Shown here piece by piece: positions 43,876 through 52,360 of a stretch of DNA of 64,000 nucleotides; position 1 is the stretch's first letter; each line of letters starts with the position of its first letter. The notes under the pieces were generated by a model. The model searched no databases, was not told the DNA's origin, and saw only the letters and a list, made by a program, of their open reading frames with translations. The DNA comes from JAJDAT01 sp964570665 (lineage in GTDB: Bacteria > Nitrospinota > Nitrospinia > Nitrospinales > JAJDAT01): contig CAZMZH010000002.1 of assembly GCA_964570665.1 (NCBI GenBank), forward strand, positions 124,001 to 188,000, given 5' to 3'. The position numbers and the translations under genes are program-made.

Positions 43876-46356
43876 ATGTTGGATAAAGAGAATCAAACAA
43901 GTCAGGTTCCTGCGGCGTTTTTTGAAAAAGGACTGCTAAAAACTTCTGCCCGCAAAGCCTCAAGTCTATCCCGTAGAGGGATGAGCTTTATCGCTGAAAA
44001 TAATATCTCTGGACTGGGAGAGGTTCGTTATCGGGCCGAAGACGGGGAAACCGTTCCGGTCAGTTACCGTAAAATTTCTTTATGGTATCGAGAAGCCAAA
44101 CAAGGCGAGGCCTTATCTCAATATAATCTGGGCGTTATGTATTTTAAAGGCGTTGGAGTGGAGCGCGATTTTGTAACGGCGGCAAGCTGGTTTCGTAAAG
44201 CGGCGGACCAAGATTTAGCCAGCGCTCAAGGTTTTCTTGGCGTTATGTTTGAGAAAGGAATGGGCGTTACCGAGAACTTTGAAGAAAGCGTAAGCTGGTA
44301 TAAAAAAGCGGCTGGCCAAGGCGATAAAGTCGCGCAGTTTAATTTTGCCCGTATGTTATATGAGGGAAAAGGCATTGAACGATCTCCCGAACAAGCGTTA
44401 AAACTGTTTCGAGAGTCGGCTAAGAGTGGAAACTTGGCAGCTCAGAACTTGTTAGGAATGATGCACGAAAATGGAGATGGCGTAGAAAAAAACTTTAAAG
44501 ATGCCATTAAGTGGTATCGAAAAGCCGCTAAAGAAGGTTATGTGGAAGCCCAGTTTAATATGGGAGATATGTTTGAACAAGGTAAAGGAATAAAAAGAAA
44601 TTTAAAAAAAGCCGCAGAATGGTACGGATTAGCAGCCGAAAAGGGTTATGAGGACGCTCAATATAAAATGGGTGTTATTCGTTATGCTGGACATGGAGTG
44701 AAGAGGGATCCGAGAGAAGCGTTACGTTGGTTTTGCAAAGCCGCTGAAAATGGGCATGACAAGGCGCAAGAATTTTTGGGCAATTTTGATGGGAGCGAGA
44801 AATCGGGTCCTGAAGACTTTTTCCATAAAGCTAATTATTTTTTTAATTCTGAGGATTATGAAGAAGCGGCTCAATGGTATCGTTTAGCTGCAGATAAAGG
44901 ACACGCATTATCTCAAACCCGACTTGGACTTATGAGCGATTTTGGTATTGGGGTTGAAGAACCAGATCCAGTTATCGCCGCCAATTGGTACCGTCAAGCC
45001 AAGAAAAATGGAAATTCCGACGCTCAATATTTTTTGGGACTTTTGTTATTATTGGGGGATGGGGTTGAACAAGACTTTCAAGCTGCATACGATCAATTTT
45101 ATCAGGCGGCAGAAAATGGAGTTTCTGACGCTCGCGTTTTTTTGGGATTATTGTTAGAACGTGGAAAGGGGGTTGGAAGAAACCTTTCTCAGGCAGCAAA
45201 AAATTTTAGAATGGCGGCCGAACAAGGGAACGAATTTGCTCAATATAATTTGGCTAGGGTTTTTTACCATGGAAAAGGAACTAAAAGAGACTTTGAATCC
45301 GCTTTCCGATGGTATCGAAAATCTGCCGAAAGCGGAAATGATGTAGCTCAATATAACCTGGGAAGAATGTTTTTCAGCGGTAGGGGCGTAAAACGTGATT
45401 ATCAAAAAGCATTCGAATGGTTTAAGAAAGCGGCAGAAAACGGTCATGATTATGCCCAGTATACGCTTGGAAAAATGTATTGCGCTGGGGAAGGGATGGA
45501 TCAAAACTACCGCGAAGGAATTTATTGGATTGGAAAAGCGGCTGAATTGGACAATTCTCAAGCCATGAATCATTTAGGCGTTATTTATGAAAAAGGGCAA
45601 GGAGCTCCCATAGATTATTCTCTGGCGGTAGATTGGTATCGAAAAGCGGCAGAAAAAGGCTACCCAGCGGCTCAAAATAATTTAGGAATGATGTATTTTG
45701 TCGGCAAAGGCGTTGACCAAGATTACGAAGAAGCCGCAAAATTTTATCGTCAAGCGGGACAATCTCAAAAAGGAGAAGAAGAAAATCCTGTAGAACAGTT
45801 ATTTGGAAAAAATCGAAAAATAACGGGCGATCCCGCAGAATGGTTTCGGAAGGCCGCTAAAACTCCACTAGCGCAGAATTTTGTTGGTAAGCTGTATGAA
45901 AGCGGATCAAGAGTTCCTCAAGATTATTTAGAGAGCATTTTTTGGTACCGCAAGGCCGCTCAAAGGGGACATGACGAGGCCCAATTCAACTTAGGTGGTA
46001 TGTATTTTCATGGAAAAGGAGTTTTAGAAAATATTGATCAGGCTTTAGAATGGTTTAATAAATCCGCAGACCAAGGAAATGTTAAATCTCAAAAGATGCT
46101 GGGCGAAATTTATGAAACCGGGGAGTTTGTTCCCCAAGATCTTTCCAAATCTTTTGAATGGTTTCAAAAGGCCGCAGTTCGTGGCGACAAACGCGCCCAA
46201 TTTCGGTTAGGTCATATGTATTTTTACGGAAAAGGAGTCGAAAGAAATTCATCCTTAGCCAGTATGTGGCTTCGAAGATCTTCAGAGCAATCAGATTTAT
46301 TGGCTTTTGGCGCCTTAAGAAAAATGAGCCACGCCCCAAAAGCAAAAAGAAAATAA
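43876..46356 (+). CDS. Large Sel1-repeat protein
   Basis: An 826-residue protein built almost entirely of about 19-20 Sel1-like repeats of 36 residues (pattern WYRKAAExGxxxAQxxLGxMYxxGxGVxxD), from about residue 70 to the end. Two spacers break the register, near residues 300-330 and 630-650. No signal peptide or membrane segment, so it is probably cytoplasmic. Sel1 proteins scaffold other proteins. It follows the J-domain gene by 6 bp, so the two may form a chaperone-scaffold unit. Confidence 0.92.
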   Translation: MLDKENQTSQVPAAFFEKGLLKTSARKASSLSRRGMSFIAENNISGLGEVRYRAEDGETVPVSYRKISLWYREAKQGEALSQYNLGVMYFKGVGVERDFVTAASWFRKAADQDLASAQGFLGVMFEKGMGVTENFEESVSWYKKAAGQGDKVAQFNFARMLYEGKGIERSPEQALKLFRESAKSGNLAAQNLLGMMHENGDGVEKNFKDAIKWYRKAAKEGYVEAQFNMGDMFEQGKGIKRNLKKAAEWYGLAAEKGYEDAQYKMGVIRYAGHGVKRDPREALRWFCKAAENGHDKAQEFLGNFDGSEKSGPEDFFHKANYFFNSEDYEEAAQWYRLAADKGHALSQTRLGLMSDFGIGVEEPDPVIAANWYRQAKKNGNSDAQYFLGLLLLLGDGVEQDFQAAYDQFYQAAENGVSDARVFLGLLLERGKGVGRNLSQAAKNFRMAAEQGNEFAQYNLARVFYHGKGTKRDFESAFRWYRKSAESGNDVAQYNLGRMFFSGRGVKRDYQKAFEWFKKAAENGHDYAQYTLGKMYCAGEGMDQNYREGIYWIGKAAELDNSQAMNHLGVIYEKGQGAPIDYSLAVDWYRKAAEKGYPAAQNNLGMMYFVGKGVDQDYEEAAKFYRQAGQSQKGEEENPVEQLFGKNRKITGDPAEWFRKAAKTPLAQNFVGKLYESGSRVPQDYLESIFWYRKAAQRGHDEAQFNLGGMYFHGKGVLENIDQALEWFNKSADQGNVKSQKMLGEIYETGEFVPQDLSKSFEWFQKAAVRGDKRAQFRLGHMYFYGKGVERNSSLASMWLRRSSEQSDLLAFGALRKMSHAPKAKRK

Positions 46357-46524
46357 TTATTTTAGTTTTCTTTTTTTTCCGGATTTTCCTTTCGTTTCAA
46401 TAATATACATCAAAAAATTTTATAAAATTTATAGTTTATAGGCAAAAATTTTAAGAATCGCAAAAATTTTGCTTGAAGTTTTTCGTTTAGAATATTAGAT
46501 TAACAGTGGCTGCAAGTTGAGCTT

Positions 46525-46539
46525 GTCTCAATTTGAGAC
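46525..46539. promoter_or_regulatory. Palindrome, operator candidate 1
   Basis: GTCTCAA-T-TTGAGAC is a perfect 7-bp inverted repeat around one base, 166 bp upstream of the cNMP/PAS start. It shares its left half with the second copy. Confidence 0.5.
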
Positions 46540-46591
46540 TTTCATAAGTCGCTAAATTTAATCGGTTTATGGATAATTCCATTCTTGTTTT

Positions 46592-46606
46592 GTCTCAATT
46601 AGAGTC
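46592..46606. promoter_or_regulatory. Palindrome, operator candidate 2
   Basis: GTCTCAATTAGAGTC repeats the first element with changes in the right half, 67 bp further on and 99 bp before the cNMP/PAS start. The repetition suggests one regulator binds both. Confidence 0.45.
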
Positions 46607-46704
46607 AAATGGTTTTATTTTCTTTTTGATTGCAAAACATAGTGTAGGATATTTCTGGTATTTTTCTAAATTCCAGAAAATTACTTAAATACCGAGAGAG
46701 TTTT

Positions 46705-47583
46705 ATGAACGAAACCAATCCAGATCCTTCAAACTTTTCCCATATTATGTCTGACGATTATAAAGAAGCTTTTAAGAAAATAGAAATTATCAAAATGTTG
46801 CCCAATGAAACCTCGGATCAAATTTGGGCTAAGGGGGAAACCATTTCCCTAAAAGTGGGAGAAGTATTGTTTGAAGAAGGTTCTTATAGTCAAAAGATGT
46901 ACGTAATACTTTCTGGAAGAATAGAGGTATTTAAAAAGGATAAAACAATCGCTTTTAGAGGCCCTATGGAGTTTTTAGGAGAAATCTCTTTAGTGGAGCC
47001 AAAACCTCGTTCCGCTGGCGTTAGAGCTATTACCGAAACCGTTCTTTTTGAAATCAGTAAGGATATCTTCGATCTTTATTTTGCGCCATGCCCCGAAATT
47101 TTGATGGAGTTTTTGAAAATTTTATCGGATCGAGCTAGATCTGATCTTGAAACCCTTAATTGGGGATATAAAGAGCTCAAAAAAAGCGAAAGACTATACC
47201 GCACCATTGTCGAAACTATTTCCGAAATCGTTTTTATTTTAAATGAGGAAAGACATATTGTATTTGCTAATTCTGCGTTTAAATATTTGGGTTATGAACC
47301 AGAAGAAGTCATTGGCAAACCCATTGTTGAATTAATAAATACTGAAGATTCTGATTTCGATTTAGAAGAGCTTGCCACAAAAGGAGTTGGACCCTTTGCT
47401 AGTCTTGGCTTAAATGTGATTCTCAAAACAAATCCTAATTCCGTTTTATGGGAAGAGTTCCAAACAACAAAATTGGTTTTTGACTCGTTTGGCATGTGGG
47501 ATGTTCCCGATGAATTTGTTTACCAAGATGAAATTGAAAAAAACTTCCTCGGCACTATTTGCGTAGGACATCGAATTAGCTAA
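46705..47583 (+). CDS. Cyclic-nucleotide-binding domain-PAS protein
   Basis: Residues about 30-150 are a CRP-like cyclic-nucleotide fold (GEVLFEEGSYSQKMYVILSG, FLGEISLVEPKPRSAGVRA), followed by a PAS domain (about 165-290; SEIVFILNEERHIVFANSAF). There is no helix-turn-helix, kinase or cyclase output, so it is a stand-alone sensor or binding protein. Length 292. Two palindromes upstream suggest tight regulation. Confidence 0.88.
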   Translation: MNETNPDPSNFSHIMSDDYKEAFKKIEIIKMLPNETSDQIWAKGETISLKVGEVLFEEGSYSQKMYVILSGRIEVFKKDKTIAFRGPMEFLGEISLVEPKPRSAGVRAITETVLFEISKDIFDLYFAPCPEILMEFLKILSDRARSDLETLNWGYKELKKSERLYRTIVETISEIVFILNEERHIVFANSAFKYLGYEPEEVIGKPIVELINTEDSDFDLEELATKGVGPFASLGLNVILKTNPNSVLWEEFQTTKLVFDSFGMWDVPDEFVYQDEIEKNFLGTICVGHRIS

Positions 47584-47607
47584 ATTCTCTCCAAATCAAA
47601 ATAATTT

Positions 47608-49329
47608 TTAGGGATCTAAATTGATTCCAAATCCCGCAAAAAATAATCGCCAAAAATCCCAAACAGTTCCGCGCGAGCAGGTATAAAAAAAGACATGAGT
47701 TAAGGAGTAATATTGTAAAGTTATGTACATGGAAATTAGATCGAGCGGTAACTTTCGGTCCAATGTCCAGGGCTTTCTAGTTTTATCTTTTTTTATGAGT
47801 TGCCAAACGGCGCTAACCCAAATTCCAAATCCAAGAGTAACAAAATGTGGCCAGGTTTTTAATAAACCAATGGCATATCTCCATTCTAAACCTCTTCCAA
47901 TCCATCGGCGAATGATGTTACCCCAAAATAGATTGCCAAAACCAGCAGAAGCCATTATCGCCGCAAAAAGCCTTAGATAGAGGTTCTTCTTAAAAAATCT
48001 GAAGAAAACGGGGTAATAGAAGCACCTAATTAAGAAATCACGGTAATGTAAAGTAATTCGACCCCATAAGTTTGCCAGGTTTGTCGCTAACCATGGCCGA
48101 TTCATATTGGGTTCGATATCGTAACCGCAGATTTTCCAGATACCCACTTTGAAATGAAGAACCCCGGTCATTAACAGAAACCATTTTATTTGATCAAATA
48201 GGCAACTAAACCAAATGGTGAGTACCGGAGCTTGACCTCCATCGATAAAGTGGCAACTGAGCTCGCGTAACCTCCAAAAAACAGGAATGCCCATTTCGTG
48301 ACGGGCATAATAGATTAAATTGTATTTAATCCAATCTCCTATTGCCAAATAAAAAATAGACCATCCAAGCAGTTTCAACCCGTCTAAAACCAATTGGTTT
48401 TTATCTTTATTATAAAATCGATCATTCGTATAGGAATATCCTTGTCCTATTGACGATCCCCATGACCAGTTTGCAATTTGGCCTGGGCTGAAGAATATCG
48501 AAAGATAGGAAAGCAGAGTAAGATCTTTGGGAATCCTTCCGCTTTTAAAATCCATATGGTAAATAAACAATCGTCGCCAGTGGAAAAAAAATAGTAAAAT
48601 TCCTAAAGGTAATTTCCATTCGCTTCCCCCTAAACCTTCAATACTAGACCCCAAAAGAGTAATAATTCCTGCAGACTGAACTGCTATGGTTCCAGTTACT
48701 CGATGGAATTTGTCTTTGTCCAATAAATTACGAAGAATGAACCAATAGCAAAAGAAAGATAAATACCCAAAAAAAACCGTATTAAAAATTACGGCAGGTA
48801 TTAAAGAGCTAGGTTCTGAAAAAGTTAGGTAAATAAAACTACCAGGTAACCAGGCTAGAAATTTTCTGTTTAGATTGAGGGGGTGTAAAATTAAATAAAC
48901 TATTATGTGTGAACCCAGAAGGCCGGCAATGGGCCGAATTCCATAGAGAATAATAACAATAGTTAAAAAAGAGAAAGTTAAAGCCGCTCGTTTCAACTTG
49001 AAAGGTAAATAATAAGCTAAAAGGAAAGCTATCGCCGACCCAAGGAACAAAATTAATCGTTCTTGGTCGTTACTAAATAAGCTGGTATTGGAAATATAGA
49101 TTTCACAGTCAACGTTCTCGTCGCTATCAAAAACATGTTTCAGGGTAAAGCCAAAGTTATTTGCGAAATCCTTAGGACTTATAATGCCGAGAGGATGATA
49201 AATTTCGGTGAATAAGTAAATGAAAATTCCAAGAACGGCCAAAGTCGCCAACACAAACCCGTGGCGATTTTGGTTATTTTTCTCTCGTTCTTTGTCGGAA
49301 ATGGGTTTTTGAAATCCGAGACCAATCAT
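47608..49329 (-). CDS. MBOAT-like membrane acyltransferase homologue with altered active site
   Basis: A 573-residue protein with about 11-12 membrane segments. The segment NMNRPWLATNLANLWGRI followed by YRDFLIRCFYYPVFF matches the core of the MBOAT family (DltB, AlgI), which moves acyl or aminoacyl groups across membranes. The later motif, usually GLWHG with the catalytic His, reads GNLFWG here, so the His seems to be replaced by Trp. It is last in the carrier/adenylation cluster, 88 bp after the carrier gene. Confidence 0.75.
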   Translation of the reverse strand: MIGLGFQKPISDKEREKNNQNRHGFVLATLAVLGIFIYLFTEIYHPLGIISPKDFANNFGFTLKHVFDSDENVDCEIYISNTSLFSNDQERLILFLGSAIAFLLAYYLPFKLKRAALTFSFLTIVIILYGIRPIAGLLGSHIIVYLILHPLNLNRKFLAWLPGSFIYLTFSEPSSLIPAVIFNTVFFGYLSFFCYWFILRNLLDKDKFHRVTGTIAVQSAGIITLLGSSIEGLGGSEWKLPLGILLFFFHWRRLFIYHMDFKSGRIPKDLTLLSYLSIFFSPGQIANWSWGSSIGQGYSYTNDRFYNKDKNQLVLDGLKLLGWSIFYLAIGDWIKYNLIYYARHEMGIPVFWRLRELSCHFIDGGQAPVLTIWFSCLFDQIKWFLLMTGVLHFKVGIWKICGYDIEPNMNRPWLATNLANLWGRITLHYRDFLIRCFYYPVFFRFFKKNLYLRLFAAIMASAGFGNLFWGNIIRRWIGRGLEWRYAIGLLKTWPHFVTLGFGIWVSAVWQLIKKDKTRKPWTLDRKLPLDLISMYITLQYYSLTHVFFYTCSRGTVWDFWRLFFAGFGINLDP

Positions 49330-49417
49330 GTGGTAATTTTACATTAATACTTGAGTATATGAAGAGGCTTGGCTGGAAAAAAATTTGGCAACCGCATGGA
49401 TATACGGTTTTGACAAT

Positions 49418-49663
49418 TTACAACTTTGAAAAGACAAATTCGGATAAGTTATTTATATCTTGAAACGTTTCGACCCCGATATCGGCTTCTGAAATATCTA
49501 TCCCAAAATGACTTTCCATAAAGGCTACAGTCGCGACAACGCGTAAGGAATCGGTGATAAAATTTGCAAGCAAATCGGTAGAAGATTCAAGTTCTAATCC
49601 AGGGTTTGGGAATTCAGTTTCAAAATATTTTTTTAGTTCCATCTCAATTTGGGGTTTTTCCAT
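49418..49663 (-). CDS. Stand-alone acyl/peptidyl carrier protein
   Basis: The ATG at 49663 gives an 81-residue protein of carrier size; longer in-frame starts would run into the preceding gene. FITDSLRVVATVAFMESHFGIDI aligns to carrier helix II, with Ser of DSL as the phosphopantetheine attachment site. Acidic overall. It lies 17 bp after a PLP-enzyme gene and before the MBOAT gene. It probably accepts the aminoacyl or acyl group activated by the adenylation protein at 52361. Confidence 0.85.
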   Translation of the reverse strand: MEKPQIEMELKKYFETEFPNPGLELESSTDLLANFITDSLRVVATVAFMESHFGIDISEADIGVETFQDINNLSEFVFSKL

Positions 49664-49680
49664 GAAGTATTTCTCAGAAG

Positions 49681-50805
49681 CTAGGATTCTAAGGTCCTTA
49701 GGGCTTTCGTTAAATCGTTTTTGAGATCTTCTGGATTTTCCAATCCAAAGCATAAACGAACCAGGTTTTCTCCCAAACCAATTTGTTCTTTTTCTTCGCA
49801 AGTCATGGATGCGTGGCTACCTGAAAAGGGTTGGGCAACCATAGAGGTTACGCAAGCCATACCCGTTCCGGTATTAAACAATTTAAGAGATTGAATAAAT
49901 TTTTGATAATATTTATCCAAGTTATTTGAAAACTCAAAAAATAATATACCTCCGTATCCAGTCAATTGTTTGCCATCTACGTTTGGATAATAAACCTTTG
50001 TTACTTGAGGCTGTTCCCTTAAAAAATCTCGCATTTCTTTTGTGACCTGTTGTTGTTTTTCTAAGCGGAGGTTCAAGGTTTGTAAACTGCGGCGCGTTAG
50101 CCAAGCGCTGTGAGGAGCAAGGATTGCCCCTCCATAAAATCGAGTATCGCGAAAATCTTGAGCTAAATCTTCCCGGTTGGTTAATGTCATGCCACTCATT
50201 ACATCGCTATGACCGGAAAAATATTTGGTTCCGCTATGTAGCGAAACATCGGCGCCATGTTTGAGTGGATGTTGAAATAGAGGAGTTGCCCAAGTGTTAT
50301 CAACTACGACTAGACCATCTGGATTTAACGATTTTAAACGCTCAGATACTTTTTTAATGTCGACGGTTTTTAAAAAAGGGTTCGTTGGCGTTTCGAAAAA
50401 AATCATGCGAGTTTCGGCGGTAATTTGTTCAAGATCTTTTTCAGATGAAAAGTCGGCAGTTTTTAATTGGATGCCTAGACGTTCGCTTATTCTTTGAAAA
50501 AGTCTATATGAACAGCCGTAAATATAGGGATCGACTACAAGAGTTTCGCCTGGTTTGAGAAGTTCTAGAGTCATGCTTATGGCAGCCATACCGCAAGCGG
50601 AAGCTACGGCGAAATTTGCATCTTCAAGAATGCGAACCGTTTCTTCAAGTTCCGCTACGTTGGGGTTATCTTTTCTCGTATAAAAAAAAGGAGAATCAGC
50701 TTCAAAAGCGCTGCATTGATAAAGAGGGGTTACTGCGGGATTTGCGTTTTTATCGTCTACTCTAGCATGAAGAGCTTTTGTAACTGGATTTGTGGGGTTT
50801 TCCAT
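49681..50805 (-). CDS. Trans-sulfuration-family PLP enzyme (cystathionine synthase/lyase type)
   Basis: A 374-residue fold type I PLP enzyme. FFYTRKDNPNVAELE holds the Tyr-x-Arg phosphate contact, VDNTWATP the Asp, and LHSGTKYFSGHSDVMSG the PLP lysine. The family includes cystathionine gamma-synthase, beta- and gamma-lyases and methionine gamma-lyase; which one is not clear. It lies 3 bp after the radical SAM gene and 17 bp before the carrier gene, so it may make or consume a sulfur amino acid for the cluster. Confidence 0.9.
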   Translation of the reverse strand: MENPTNPVTKALHARVDDKNANPAVTPLYQCSAFEADSPFFYTRKDNPNVAELEETVRILEDANFAVASACGMAAISMTLELLKPGETLVVDPYIYGCSYRLFQRISERLGIQLKTADFSSEKDLEQITAETRMIFFETPTNPFLKTVDIKKVSERLKSLNPDGLVVVDNTWATPLFQHPLKHGADVSLHSGTKYFSGHSDVMSGMTLTNREDLAQDFRDTRFYGGAILAPHSAWLTRRSLQTLNLRLEKQQQVTKEMRDFLREQPQVTKVYYPNVDGKQLTGYGGILFFEFSNNLDKYYQKFIQSLKLFNTGTGMACVTSMVAQPFSGSHASMTCEEKEQIGLGENLVRLCFGLENPEDLKNDLTKALRTLES

Positions 50806-50808
50806 TTT

Positions 50809-52266
50809 TTAAGAAAGGCTTTTGGCTAATTCGCTTTTTATCCGATCTGGAAATTGTTTTCCCTCAAACTTTGGGAGCGCCACTTGGTCGTCCTCTGCGA
50901 CTCCTTCGTCAATGGGTACGGTTGGAAAATGCGCTCGATCAAATACTTCAAATAGGTTTGATTGAATCGAAGAATCCCAAGCGATCTCTAAGCCTATCTC
51001 TGTGGTTTGAGATTTAGTCAAAATAAACCGATAGCTTTCTTGCGCTTCTAAGGTAACTGTTTTCCAGTTAGTTTGGTCGTTGTTTTGAGGACGATAATAA
51101 ATTGAAGCGGGAGTATGGCCTGTGTTTTTTGCTTGAATATGGACTGAAATTATATCGCCGCGCCAATTGTAAAAAGAGACTTTCAAGTCTGCATTTGGCA
51201 AACTATTAATAGTGTTTGGCTTAAAAGGTAGTTTATTGCCCAAATTAAAATGAGAATTTTCACCGCAAGAGGAACAACACCCTTCTGAATTTAAAGCTTT
51301 GATTTCTGCATCAAGGCCAAATCGTTTAACTAAGAGTTCTTGGCAATTTCGACAAAAAGAGCTAGATTCATTTTCGTTAGGGACGTTTCCTAAGTAAATG
51401 TGTTTAAGGCCTTCCTCTAGGGCTACGGTCCGCGCTTTTTGTAACCGATCAATTGGAGTTCGAGTTGTATTTTGCATTCTATATTCGGGGTGGAATCTTA
51501 CAAGGTGTAGAGGAACTTCCGGTCCCAAATCTTTTAGAATCCATTTAGCGATACGACGCGCCGATTCTTCATTATCGCTAATATCGGTGATCATGAGGTT
51601 GCTGATTTCAAGATGCTTCCCAGCCTTATAAATTTTTTTCGCCGCTTCTAAAACGGGTTGAAGCCATCCTGTTGTCAATTTACGGTAATAGTTTTCATCC
51701 ATTGACTTTAAGGATAATGAGAATATATCTATGTGTGGCAGTAACTCGTCTAAAGCTTCTTTGGTAATGAAACAAGCCGATTTATAAAGGTTAGTTAACC
51801 CTGCTTTGCGGGCTAATTTTGCGGTTTCAATAACAAATTCATGCCATACAACGGGATCGTTATAGGTCCACGAAAGCGTTCCAATGTTATGTCGGATAGC
51901 GGTGTCGACAATCCCTTGAGGAGTCATTTCGTGTACGTCTTTATCATCGACAAATTTGTATTGCGACGTTTTCCAGTTCTGACAATAATGACAATTTAAA
52001 TTACAACCAATATTGCCTAAAGAAAGAATACGAGAACCGGGAGCATAGTGAAATATGGCTTCAGTTTCAATTGCTTCTTCGGTGATATGAACGCCTTTAC
52101 CAAAGGTATAGGTAATTAGTCGACCGTTGCGATTACCTCGAACGCCGCAAAAACCCACCTCTCCCTCTTTAATTCGGCATTTTCGAGGCGATAAATGACA
52201 TCGGACAGAGCCGTCATCAAGTTTTTCTTCTAAATTGGCAAGGCGATAATCGTTTTTCCAGTCCAT
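50809..52266 (-). CDS. amrS: AmmeMemoRadiSam-type radical SAM enzyme with extra C-terminal domain
   Basis: The core (about residues 1-345) has the cluster motif CNLNCHYC (CxxxCxxC) and ends in a zinc ribbon (CRNCQELL and GCCSSCG), as in AmrS proteins. A further 140 residues of mixed beta structure (about 346-485) is not usual for the family. The usual companions, AMMECR1 and Memo domains, are not next to it. Here it sits between the adenylation and PLP-enzyme genes, which suggests a local substrate. The reaction is unknown. Confidence 0.87.
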   Translation of the reverse strand: MDWKNDYRLANLEEKLDDGSVRCHLSPRKCRIKEGEVGFCGVRGNRNGRLITYTFGKGVHITEEAIETEAIFHYAPGSRILSLGNIGCNLNCHYCQNWKTSQYKFVDDKDVHEMTPQGIVDTAIRHNIGTLSWTYNDPVVWHEFVIETAKLARKAGLTNLYKSACFITKEALDELLPHIDIFSLSLKSMDENYYRKLTTGWLQPVLEAAKKIYKAGKHLEISNLMITDISDNEESARRIAKWILKDLGPEVPLHLVRFHPEYRMQNTTRTPIDRLQKARTVALEEGLKHIYLGNVPNENESSSFCRNCQELLVKRFGLDAEIKALNSEGCCSSCGENSHFNLGNKLPFKPNTINSLPNADLKVSFYNWRGDIISVHIQAKNTGHTPASIYYRPQNNDQTNWKTVTLEAQESYRFILTKSQTTEIGLEIAWDSSIQSNLFEVFDRAHFPTVPIDEGVAEDDQVALPKFEGKQFPDRIKSELAKSLS

Positions 52267-52360
52267 TAAATTCTTGTTTTATCTAAAAAAATATTGATTG
52301 TAATAAAGCGTTTAATTGCGATTTTATCCAATGAAATTAGTGTAACAGTTTTTTTTTGTT

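Larger units (their letters stand above)
46357..46704 (+). other. Intergenic region, 348 bp, with two operator-like palindromes
   Basis: Between the Sel1 and cNMP/PAS genes. The only structure is the pair of related palindromes at 46525-46539 and 46592-46606. The ribosome site GAGAG lies before the next ATG. Confidence 0.6.

Noticed and set aside
44942..45573. Several open frames on both strands inside the Sel1 gene, and repeated DNA there
   Set aside because: The Sel1 repeat structure causes periodic open frames. The DNA repeats are diverged coding units with no spacers, so they are not a CRISPR array.
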